A stretch of 50,046 bases of DNA from contig PLML01000179.1 in the NCBI GenBank assembly GCA_003141525.1, forward strand, positions 28,392 through 78,437, in the 5' to 3' direction. The translations under genes and the position numbers were made by a program. The notes under the pieces are model-generated. The model saw only the letters and a program-made list of their open reading frames with translations. It did no database searches and had not been told where the DNA came from. The DNA comes from Bacteroidales bacterium. GTDB lineage: Bacteria; Bacteroidota; Bacteroidia; Bacteroidales; VadinHA17. Positions 35,758 through 42,870 of the stretch are shown here, piece by piece (the stretch's first letter is position 1; every line of letters begins with the position of its first letter).

Positions 35758-36525
35758 ATGTCAAAGCGTATTGAAGATCTCAAAGTAATTGAAAATAAGC
35801 ATCTTAATAATGATTTTTTTATTCTCGAACTATCAGGGAATAATAAAATTCCTGACTTTAGACCCGGTCAGTTTGCACAGGTAAGGGTGGATGGTAGCCC
35901 GGAAACATTTCTGCGAAGACCCATTTCAATACATGATATTGATTATGAGAGAAATACATTTAAGCTTCTGATTCAGATTGCTGGAAAAGGTACCAAAAAG
36001 CTCTCAGAACTTGGAATTGGTGATATTCTGAACCTTATATACCCTTTAGGCAATTCATTCTCATTACCTTACGAAAAAGAGAAAGTGCTTATTGTCGGAG
36101 GCGGCTGCGGGATAGCGCCATTGTTATTCCTTGGAAGGTACCTGAATTCGAATGGCATTGTTCCGGATATCCTCCTTGGATTCAGAAATAAAGAACGGAT
36201 TATTGAATTTGAAGAATATCTTAAAGTTGGAAACGTATTCGTTACAACTGAAGATGGCTCCATGGGAGAAAAGGGATATGTGACCAGCCATTCTGTTTTT
36301 TCAGCACACCGGTATAACAGGATCTGTTGTTGCGGACCGGAATCAATGATGAAGTCTCTGGCTGCTTACTGCAAAAACAGGAAAATAGTATGTGAAGTAT
36401 CTCTCGAAAACCTGATGGCATGTGGAATAGGTGCTTGTCTGTGTTGTGCTATAGAAACAGTTAATGGCAACATATGCACATGTATTGACGGACCGGTTTT
36501 CAATGTAAATGATTTAAGATGGTGA
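35758..36525 (+). CDS. pyrK: dihydroorotate dehydrogenase electron-transfer subunit
   Basis: Iron-sulfur flavoprotein partner of class 1B dihydroorotate dehydrogenase, passing electrons to NAD+. FAD-binding ferredoxin-reductase fold: [36 protein letters not shown], then NAD domain [20 protein letters not shown] and the C-terminal 2Fe-2S cluster in [12 protein letters not shown] plus CTCIDGPVF (C-x4-C-x2-C...C). The ATG at 35758 (MSKRIEDL) gives the normal length of 255; the frame is open from a TTG at 35713 that would add a hydrophobic stretch not expected here. Overlaps pyrD by 7 bp. Confidence 0.93.
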   Translation: MSKRIEDLKVIENKHLNNDFFILELSGNNKIPDFRPGQFAQVRVDGSPETFLRRPISIHDIDYERNTFKLLIQIAGKGTKKLSELGIGDILNLIYPLGNSFSLPYEKEKVLIVGGGCGIAPLLFLGRYLNSNGIVPDILLGFRNKERIIEFEEYLKVGNVFVTTEDGSMGEKGYVTSHSVFSAHRYNRICCCGPESMMKSLAAYCKNRKIVCEVSLENLMACGIGACLCCAIETVNGNICTCIDGPVFNVNDLRW

Positions 36526-37436
36526 ATCTTGGTTTTTCTATAGGTGATCTGCATTTCAAGAATCCCGTGCTGACAGCCTCAGGTACATTCGGCAACGGAT
36601 CTGAGTTTGATGATTTTCTTGATGTTTCAAGGCTGGGAGGAATTGTCCTTAAGGGGACTACGCTTGAGCCAAGAGAAGGCAATCACTATCCCAGAATGGC
36701 TGAAACCCCTTCCGGAATGCTCAACTCAGTAGGTTTACAGAATAAAGGTATTGATTACTTTGAAAAATCTATTTATCCACGAATTATTAACTATGAGACC
36801 AACGTTATCATGAACATTAACGGGAGTTATATTGAAGATTATATTGCACTTGCTGAAAGAATTAACAAACTTGAAAAGATACAGGCCATTGAGTTGAATA
36901 TTTCGTGTCCAAATGTAAAAATGGGAGGAATGGCTTTTGGCACAAATCTCCAGTCGGCGATGGAAGTTACCAGGGAGGTAAGATCTGTTTATTCGGGAAA
37001 GCTAATTGTTAAATTATCTCCCAATGTGACAAATATTGTCGATTTTGCCAGGGTGGTTGAAGATGAAGGTGCCGATTGCGTATCGCTAATTAACACATTG
37101 CTCGGGATGGCAATAGATGTAGGAAATATGAAACCTTCTCTGTCAACTGTAACGGGTGGGCTTTCTGGTCCGGCTATTAAACCTGTAGCGCTAAGGATGG
37201 TTTGGCAGGTGGCTAACGCAGTAAAGATCCCGGTTATCGGAATTGGAGGTATTATGTCTGCCTCCGATGCCCTGGAATTTCTGCTTGCAGGGGCGTGTGC
37301 AGTTCAGATAGGAACGGCTTCATTTATTGATCCTCAGGCTTCAGTTAAAATTCTTGATGGAATTGAAAATTTTCTTGTGAAAAATGGTTTTTCCGATATT
37401 AAAGAAATTGTAGGTTATATAAATCGTAATAACTGA
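36519..37436 (+). CDS. pyrD: dihydroorotate dehydrogenase B catalytic subunit
   Basis: Oxidises dihydroorotate to orotate in pyrimidine synthesis; FMN-containing TIM barrel. Class 1B features: [64 protein letters not shown] with catalytic Cys, [36 protein letters not shown], and [19 protein letters not shown]. 305 residues. The start overlaps the end of pyrK, so translation is coupled and the subunits are made together. Confidence 0.96.
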   Translation: MVNLGFSIGDLHFKNPVLTASGTFGNGSEFDDFLDVSRLGGIVLKGTTLEPREGNHYPRMAETPSGMLNSVGLQNKGIDYFEKSIYPRIINYETNVIMNINGSYIEDYIALAERINKLEKIQAIELNISCPNVKMGGMAFGTNLQSAMEVTREVRSVYSGKLIVKLSPNVTNIVDFARVVEDEGADCVSLINTLLGMAIDVGNMKPSLSTVTGGLSGPAIKPVALRMVWQVANAVKIPVIGIGGIMSASDALEFLLAGACAVQIGTASFIDPQASVKILDGIENFLVKNGFSDIKEIVGYINRNN

Positions 37437-37507
37437 CTTTTACCGGATCAGAATAATAATTGTTCAAACATTTTATTTTTGAATATTACATTTTGTCATT
37501 TTTCCTT

Positions 37508-37515
37508 TAAATTTG
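37508..37515 (+). promoter_or_regulatory. -7 promoter box of the Lrp-type regulator
   Basis: TAAATTTG, exact consensus match, 50 bp before the start codon. A TTTG at 37492-37495 is closer than the normal -33 spacing. Confidence 0.4.
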
Positions 37516-37565
37516 TAAGAAAATAAAAACATATTGTTTCAATCTATTAATTAACTACTAGAGAA

Positions 37566-38036
37566 ATGTCTGAAAACTTACAAATTGATAATCTTGATAA
37601 GAAGATTCTCGACATTATCACAAAAAATGCAAGGATTCCGTACCTTGAAGTAGCAAGGGAATGTGGTGTATCAGGCGCAGCTATACATCAACGTGTACAA
37701 CGTCTGATAAGAATTGGCGTAATCAGAGGATCAGAATTTAAGGTTGATCCGGTTATGGTAGGTTTTAAAACCTGCGCCTATATTGGAATTTTTCTGGACC
37801 ATCCTGGTCATTTCAGAGATGTAATTACAAAATTCAGGGAAATCCCCGAAATTATAGAATGTCATTATACCACAGGTAATTATTCACTTTTTATTAAGGT
37901 TTATACACGTGATAATGAACACCTTCGTATGATTTTGACTGATACTATTCAGAATATAGATGGTATAGTGAGGACCGAAACTTTGATATCCCTGGAAGAA
38001 TCAATAAACAGGCAGATACCTGTACTGTCACGGTAA
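37566..38036 (+). CDS. Lrp/AsnC-family transcriptional regulator
   Basis: Amino-acid-responsive regulator of 156 residues. N-terminal AsnC helix-turn-helix (LDKKILDIITKNARIPYLEV, GVSGAAIHQRVQRL, RIGVIRGSEF) and a C-terminal RAM ligand-binding domain with CAYIGIFLDH, ECHYTTGNYSLFIKVYTRD, and IDGIVRTETLISLEE. The glycine in TTGNYS sits in the usual effector region. Monocistronic with its own promoter-like box and a hairpin terminator about 110 bp downstream. Target genes unknown. Confidence 0.92.
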   Translation: MSENLQIDNLDKKILDIITKNARIPYLEVARECGVSGAAIHQRVQRLIRIGVIRGSEFKVDPVMVGFKTCAYIGIFLDHPGHFRDVITKFREIPEIIECHYTTGNYSLFIKVYTRDNEHLRMILTDTIQNIDGIVRTETLISLEESINRQIPVLSR

Positions 38037-38140
38037 GTATCTGATTCCATTCAAGAAACCATAGTTTCAATCGATTTTATTTCTGTGTGGAGATTGAATA
38101 AAATAAGTGAATATCAATTAGATGGCTGTACAAAACAGGA

Positions 38141-38168
38141 AAAGGAAAGTATCTGCTTTCCTTTTTTT
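38141..38168. terminator. bidirectional rho-independent terminator between lrp and tRNA-Lys
   Basis: AAAGGAAAG (38141-38149) pairs with CTTTCCTTT (38156-38164), 9 bp with a 6-base loop, followed by seven T on the plus strand and also a T-run on the minus strand. It ends the Lrp gene from one side and the tRNA from the other. Confidence 0.75.
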
Positions 38169-38169
38169 G

Positions 38170-38242
38170 TGATCCAGCTGGGGCTCGAACCCAGGACCCC
38201 ATCCTTAAAAGGGATGTGCTCTACCAGCTGAGCTACTGAATC
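38170..38242 (-). tRNA. tRNA-Lys (anticodon UUU)
   Basis: Minus-strand cloverleaf folds completely: acceptor GATTCAG / CTGGATC (one G-T pair) with discriminator A, D-arm GCTC...GAGC with loop AGCTGGTA, anticodon stem CATCC / GGATG with loop CTTTTAA (anticodon TTT), T-arm CTGGG-TTCGAGC-CCCAG. No CCA is encoded. The 73-base size is normal. The gene is followed by a shared hairpin terminator. Confidence 0.95.
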
Positions 38243-38396
38243 CTTTTTTGTTTTTGCGAGTGCAAATGTATGATAAATTTAATTTAATGCAAAAAAAATA
38301 GAACGGTTTTCCCATTTATAATTTGTAATTGTTTGATTTAATGTCATTTCAATTCATTATTGTTATACTGTTATTGTCTTAAACAAAAGTAAAATC

Positions 38397-39215
38397 ATGA
38401 AAAAACTTTTTAAGGACAAAGTCGTAATCGTTACAGGAGCTTCTTCGGGGATAGGAGAGGCAATAGCCAGGGAGTTTGCTCTGAATGGGAGTAAGGTCGT
38501 TCTTGCTGCACGTACAGAATCGAAACTTCAGGAGATCACTAATGAGATAACCAGTACGGGCGGAGATGCTTTTTTTGTCAGAACCGATGTAAGTGTTGAA
38601 GCCGATTGCAAAACGCTAATTGGAAAAACGATAGAGAAATATGGGAGAATCGATATCCTGGTAAATAATGCCGGATTATCAATGAGGGCTTCTTTTCTTG
38701 ATGTTGATGTAAAGGTACTTCATCAACTTATGAACGTAAATTTCTGGGGTACAGTTTATTGTACCAAATTCGCCTTACCTTATCTCATTGAAAGCAAAGG
38801 ATCATTAATCGGAGTTTCGTCAGTTGCTGGATTCCATGGGCTACCAGGACGAACGGGATACTCAGCTTCAAAGTTTGCAATTCATGGTTTTCTTGAAACC
38901 ATCAGGATCGAAAACCTCAGAAAAGGTTTGCATGTAATGATAATTGCACCCGGGTTTACATCAACTGAAATCAGAAAACATGCTCTTACTGCAAATGGTC
39001 GGGAACAGGGTGAATCACCAAGGGATGAAAAAAGGTTGATGTCACCCGGTTATGTTGCGAAATGGGTGCTTAAAGGAATCCGAAAGAAAAAAAGAAATAA
39101 ACTTCTGACCTGGGATGGAAGATTCACTGCTCTTTTCCAGAGAATTATACCGACTGTTGTAGACTGGGCCTATTATCTTGAGATGTCAAAAGAACCAAAA
39201 TCACCAATAAAATAG
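38397..39215 (+). CDS. short-chain dehydrogenase/reductase (SDR)
   Basis: 272-residue classical SDR. Cofactor motif VTGASSGIGEAIAREF, NNAGLSMRASFLD, active-site Ser in GVSSVAGF, GYSASKFA with catalytic Tyr and Lys, and a C-terminal extension rich in basic residues (LKGIRKKKRNKLLTWDGRF) ending near a hydrophobic IIPTVVDWAYYL, typical of membrane-associated SDRs of the YqjQ/DltE type. Substrate unknown. It starts two bases after an in-frame-less AT-rich leader; no operon partner. Confidence 0.85.
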   Translation: MKKLFKDKVVIVTGASSGIGEAIAREFALNGSKVVLAARTESKLQEITNEITSTGGDAFFVRTDVSVEADCKTLIGKTIEKYGRIDILVNNAGLSMRASFLDVDVKVLHQLMNVNFWGTVYCTKFALPYLIESKGSLIGVSSVAGFHGLPGRTGYSASKFAIHGFLETIRIENLRKGLHVMIIAPGFTSTEIRKHALTANGREQGESPRDEKRLMSPGYVAKWVLKGIRKKKRNKLLTWDGRFTALFQRIIPTVVDWAYYLEMSKEPKSPIK

Positions 39216-39232
39216 TATTTTATCATGATTCT

Positions 39233-39261
39233 GTAGAGACGCGCAAATTGCGCGTCTCTAC
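39233..39261. repeat. 29-bp perfect palindrome (REP-like)
   Basis: Two 14-base arms (GTAGAGACGCGCAA and its exact complement) around a single central A. This type of GTAGAGACGC...GCGTCTCTAC element recurs in intergenic DNA of Bacteroidota and cyanobacteria. It sits just after the SDR gene and may double as a terminator. Confidence 0.7.
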
Positions 39262-39367
39262 TCTTATGTTAACTCCGCACTTTTATTTTATTTACCTGTG
39301 CCTGTAATGAAAACAGATCATTTGCGTCATGTATTAAAAACCAATTAATAATTTAAATACATATGCA

Positions 39368-39868
39368 ATGAAAAGACTATTAGTATTTATCGTTTTAACG
39401 ATTACAGCGACACTGATTTATGGCCAGAAATCTATAGACAATCTGTTTGAAAGATATGCCGGAAAAGATGGATTTACCACTGTGACAATTAATGGGAATC
39501 TGCTTAAACTGGCTCACTGCTTTGGCGACAATGAGGATGATAATTCATTTCCTGTGGATATTACAGAGATAAGAATTCTTGCGCAGGAGGATAAGAGCAT
39601 GAAGGTCGATAACTTTTATGATATGGTCATTAATGATATCGACCTGAAAAACTATGATGAATTCATGAGAGTAAAGAAATCAGATCAGGATCTGAGAATG
39701 CTGGTCCGTTCGGAAGGTAATAAGTTCAAGGAATTTTTGCTTATAGCCGGAGGGGCTGATAATGCCCTCATACAGATAAAAGGAAACATGACTTACGAAG
39801 ATGCAAAAAAGTTTTCAAAAGATGCAGAGAAAAATCATGGTTTGAACTTCACAGACAATCATAAGTAA
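39368..39868 (+). CDS. DUF4252 secreted protein (first copy)
   Basis: 166-residue protein with a signal peptide (MKRLLVFIVLTITATLIYGQ) and a DUF4252 domain: NLFERYAGKDGFTTVTINGN at the start of the mature part, then a hydrophilic middle (EIRILAQEDKS) and FLLIAGGADNALIQIKGNM near the end. No lipobox Cys after the signal, so periplasmic or outer-membrane associated. Function unknown. Followed after 51 bp by an ECF sigma factor gene; a second DUF4252 gene closes the module. Confidence 0.8.
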   Translation: MKRLLVFIVLTITATLIYGQKSIDNLFERYAGKDGFTTVTINGNLLKLAHCFGDNEDDNSFPVDITEIRILAQEDKSMKVDNFYDMVINDIDLKNYDEFMRVKKSDQDLRMLVRSEGNKFKEFLLIAGGADNALIQIKGNMTYEDAKKFSKDAEKNHGLNFTDNHK

Positions 39869-39919
39869 TTAATAATGTAGGTATCTTTATAAGCAAAGTA
39901 TTAATTGCTTGTTGCAGGA

Positions 39920-40462
39920 ATGACCAGGGCTGATTTTAATGATCTTGTCCGGCAGCTTAACCGTAATCTGTATGGTTATGCCTTCCGCATCCTCCGTAAC
40001 CATGTGGAGGCGGAAGATGCTGTTCAGGAGGTTTTCATTAAACTCTGGAACCTTGGAAATAAACTTGATGCATATGAAAGTATCGCGGCTTTGGCAACTA
40101 CGATGGCTAAAAATTTTTGTATTGATCAGCTCAGAAAGAGAAAACACTTTACTAAGGATGAAAATGAGCGGCAGGATTTTCAAAACACTGACAGCACTTC
40201 GCCTTATGAAATCATGGAAAGCAGGGAATCAGAAGCTATTCTGCATCATATAATTAATCATTTGCCAGACATTTATAAGGATGTCATAAGACTCAGGGAG
40301 ATAGATGGGCTATCGTACAAAGAGATTGCTGATAAGACTGAACAGAATATCAATACGCTAAGAGTGACCTTGTCAAGAGCCAGGAAGACGATCAGAGAAG
40401 AATTTAACAAATATCATTATGAACGAAGAGGAATTAAAGAGGTTGATCGAAAAGTACTATAA
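39920..40462 (+). CDS. ECF (sigma-70 family) RNA polymerase sigma factor
   Basis: Extracytoplasmic-function sigma factor, about 180 residues. Region 2 (LNRNLYGYAFRILRNHVEAEDAVQEVFIKLWN) with core-binding DAVQEVF and -10 recognition part FCIDQLRKRKHF; region 4 (LPDIYKDVIRLREIDGLSYKEIADKTEQNINTLRVTLSRARKTI) with the helix-turn-helix. The ATG at 39920 is chosen over a TTG at 39905. The 3' end overlaps the anti-sigma gene by 44 bp in another frame, which couples their translation and stoichiometry. Confidence 0.93.
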   Translation: MTRADFNDLVRQLNRNLYGYAFRILRNHVEAEDAVQEVFIKLWNLGNKLDAYESIAALATTMAKNFCIDQLRKRKHFTKDENERQDFQNTDSTSPYEIMESRESEAILHHIINHLPDIYKDVIRLREIDGLSYKEIADKTEQNINTLRVTLSRARKTIREEFNKYHYERRGIKEVDRKVL

Positions 40463-40997
40463 CGGAGAAAGTACTGAAGAAGAGGAGAGAACCTTAAAGG
40501 ATTATTTCAGGCAGAACAATATACCTGAAGGTTATGAAGCCGAAAAGCTTATTTTCAGTTATTATAATGAATCAGCAGAGGTTCCTGAGCCATCAATTGA
40601 TTTTGAAGCAAGGATTTTAGCAGGGATTGACGCTTCTGAAATAAAAAGAGGATCGGGAAAAATGAAAAAATATCTTCTTCCGATATTGAGTGCAGCTGCC
40701 GGCATACTGATACTTACGGGATCTTACTTTTTCTTTTTTAAAAGCGCAGAAACCAGGGATTCATTCACAGATCCTGAAATTGCATATGCAGAAACAATAA
40801 AAATTCTAAGGGATGTCTCATCTCAACTGAATCATGGTGCTCAGGTTCTTGAACCTGTTGGCAAAATGAATGAGATGACCAGAAAAAGCTTTGAATCTCT
40901 GAATAAATCCACACAAATTGTTAAGAAGAACCTCGATTATCTTCAAAGAGCAATTGAAATATCTCATGTTGCCGTTGATAAGAATACAAACAAATAA
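40419..40997 (+). CDS. membrane anti-sigma factor-like protein
   Basis: 192 residues. Cytoplasmic N-terminal part at about 1-80 (EELKRLIEKYYNGESTEEEE, a helical start common in Bacteroidota anti-sigma proteins), one transmembrane helix at about 85-105 (LLPILSAAAGILILTGSYFFFF), then a periplasmic helical domain of about 85 residues (AETIKILRDVSSQLNHGAQV...). No HxxxCxxC zinc motif is present, so it is not a ZAS-type anti-sigma. The 44-bp overlap with the sigma gene and its topology support the role. The next gene, DUF4252, starts 11 bp after. Confidence 0.75.
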   Translation: MNEEELKRLIEKYYNGESTEEEERTLKDYFRQNNIPEGYEAEKLIFSYYNESAEVPEPSIDFEARILAGIDASEIKRGSGKMKKYLLPILSAAAGILILTGSYFFFFKSAETRDSFTDPEIAYAETIKILRDVSSQLNHGAQVLEPVGKMNEMTRKSFESLNKSTQIVKKNLDYLQRAIEISHVAVDKNTNK

Positions 40998-41008
40998 AAA
41001 TCGATGAT

Positions 41009-41536
41009 ATGAAAAAGATTTTTCTTTCCATCACCGCACTATGCCTGACACTGTTAATACAGGCTCAAAGTAATCCTGTTGATGAGATGTTTAATAAGTA
41101 CTCTGAAAAACAGGGATTCACTGTTGTATCCATTTCAAGCAAAATGTTCAGCATGTTTGCGAATAAGGATGCGGAAAATAAAGATGCAGACGATATAATA
41201 AGCAGACTCAAATCAATAAAGATTCTCACTGTTGAAGACTCATTGCTTAATAAGAACCTGAATTTTTATTCTGAACTCAGCAAAAAACTTGATCTATCAG
41301 TTTATGAAGAGCTTATGGTAGTCAAAGAGGGACCGGATATTACAAAATTTCTGATAAAGCAAAGCGGAAACACTATTTCCGAATTATTAGTTATTAAAGG
41401 AGGTCCGGGAGGTAATTCTCTGATTTCAATAAAAGGGGAGCTCAATCTTAAAAATATTTCAGATTTGTCAAAAAGCCTTGATATGCAAGAACTTAAGAGC
41501 CTGGATAAGATTAAAAAGAAGAGCCCTGAAGAATAA
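41009..41536 (+). CDS. DUF4252 secreted protein (second copy)
   Basis: 175 residues: signal peptide (MKKIFLSITALCLTLLIQAQ) then DUF4252 sequence (DEMFNKYSEKQGFTVVSISS, IKILTVEDSL, FLIKQSGNTISELLVIKGG, SLISIKGELNLKNISDLSKS). Clearly paralogous to the copy at 39368 (NLFERYAGKDGFTTVTI against EMFNKYSEKQGFTVVSI). Probably periplasmic. It likely shares a transcript with the anti-sigma gene. A T-run at 41546 may end transcription. Confidence 0.8.
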   Translation: MKKIFLSITALCLTLLIQAQSNPVDEMFNKYSEKQGFTVVSISSKMFSMFANKDAENKDADDIISRLKSIKILTVEDSLLNKNLNFYSELSKKLDLSVYEELMVVKEGPDITKFLIKQSGNTISELLVIKGGPGGNSLISIKGELNLKNISDLSKSLDMQELKSLDKIKKKSPEE

Positions 41537-41638
41537 AATATATATTTTTTTTTATTCAAAGTAACCTTTTTTCATGGAACTTCGTTAAATGCTTGGTTAG
41601 ACATGCAAAAACCAGAGAATTTGCATATGCCTTTTTTT

Positions 41639-41646
41639 TATATTTG
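41639..41646 (+). promoter_or_regulatory. -7 promoter box of the DUF6588 gene
   Basis: TATATTTG, exact consensus, 35 bp before the ATG at 41681. It lies downstream of alternative ATGs at 41603 and 41627 and so supports the later start. A TTTG at 41620-41623 is closer than usual. Confidence 0.5.
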
Positions 41647-41680
41647 TACAAATTTGAAATATGAATCAATTTTAACACCT

Positions 41681-42763
41681 ATGACCAATCAATTCACAAA
41701 ACGATCAGGGGTTCTGATGATCAGTCTTTTTCTGTTTTCATCTTTAGCCTTTTCACAATTTGATAATACTGATTTCCTGAGAAGCATTCCATCCGATGGT
41801 GTAAAATACCTCCAGGCTTATGTTTCTCCATGGGCAAATGCTTTCGGAGCCGGTCTGAATGGTGGCTGGTATAATACTGCAAAACCCCATAAATTAGGTG
41901 GATTTGACATAACCATAAATGCAAGTGTAGGAATTGTTCCTACATCTGCTCAAACTTTCGATATATCGAAAATCGGACTTTCATCTGCTATTTCAGGTGC
42001 CGGAATGGCATCTACTGTAGCTGGTCCCAAGGTCGATGGACCGCTAATGAGCTATACGGATAAGGCTAGCGGGGTGATCCTTGCCTCTTTTAATGCACCG
42101 CAGGGCGTCGACTGGAGGTACATACCTGTGCCTTCTGCCCAGGTTGGAGTCGGTCTGCCATTTGGTACAGAACTTAAAGTGAGGTTCGTTCCCAAAATAA
42201 ATATTAAAGATGGAAATATTTCTCTCTGGGGCGTAGGTCTTGTTCATAGCATTATGCAATATCTGCCGGGTGAGAAAATATTACCTTTCGATGTTTCAGT
42301 TTTCGGAGGATATACCAGACTGACTGCAAATGTTCCGTTAAGTCTGCAGCCAGGCACTCCAACCAACTATACCACTTTCAGTTTAGCAACATCATTTAAA
42401 GATCAGAATTTAAATGTAGCGGTAGGAGCCCTAAATATCAGCGCCATCGCATCACTTAATCTTCCGGTGATAACTTTCTATGGCGGACTTGGTTATAGTA
42501 AAACAAAAACATTTATGAAATTTGAGGGTAATTTCCCGACACCCACATTAAATACAGTTGTACCGACTAATCCTCATGCCGAATATGCCGATAACGGAGT
42601 AATAGCAGGTAACAAATTCCCTTCAATGAATATTGAAAACTTCTCAGGTCTCAGAGCCAATGTCGGTTTCAGGATTAAACTTGCAGTCGTTACAATCCAT
42701 GCAGATTATACCAGGGCCCAATATAATGTTCTCACTATGGGTTTGGGAATCTCGTTCAGATAA
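41681..42763 (+). CDS. DUF6588 outer-membrane beta-barrel-like protein
   Basis: About 360 residues. Signal peptide (GVLMISLFLFSSLAFSQF), then a DUF6588-like body: DGVKYLQAYVSPWANAFGAG, GGWYNTAKPHKLGGFDITIN, QVGVGLPFGTELKVRFVPKI, WGVGLVHSIMQYLPGEKILP, and a terminal barrel strand VLTMGLGISFR ending in Phe-Arg. Probably an outer-membrane barrel of unknown cargo. The start at 41681 follows the promoter box; the longer frame from 41603 would hide the signal peptide. Its position after the sigma module suggests it may be part of the regulon. A strong terminator follows. Confidence 0.75.
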   Translation: MTNQFTKRSGVLMISLFLFSSLAFSQFDNTDFLRSIPSDGVKYLQAYVSPWANAFGAGLNGGWYNTAKPHKLGGFDITINASVGIVPTSAQTFDISKIGLSSAISGAGMASTVAGPKVDGPLMSYTDKASGVILASFNAPQGVDWRYIPVPSAQVGVGLPFGTELKVRFVPKINIKDGNISLWGVGLVHSIMQYLPGEKILPFDVSVFGGYTRLTANVPLSLQPGTPTNYTTFSLATSFKDQNLNVAVGALNISAIASLNLPVITFYGGLGYSKTKTFMKFEGNFPTPTLNTVVPTNPHAEYADNGVIAGNKFPSMNIENFSGLRANVGFRIKLAVVTIHADYTRAQYNVLTMGLGISFR

Positions 42764-42784
42764 AAAAATAATTTGTTACCTCTG

Positions 42785-42822
42785 AAATCCCCGGGTCCTA
42801 TAGAATTCCGGGGATTTTTTTT
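42785..42822 (+). terminator. rho-independent terminator after the DUF6588 gene
   Basis: ATCCCCGG (42787-42794) pairs with CCGGGGAT (42808-42815), a GC-rich 8-bp stem, preceded by AA and followed by eight T. Confidence 0.85.
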
Positions 42823-42870
42823 CAATCTTAGAACTTTTTTGATGTTTTCATAGTTAATAGGGTAAATATT

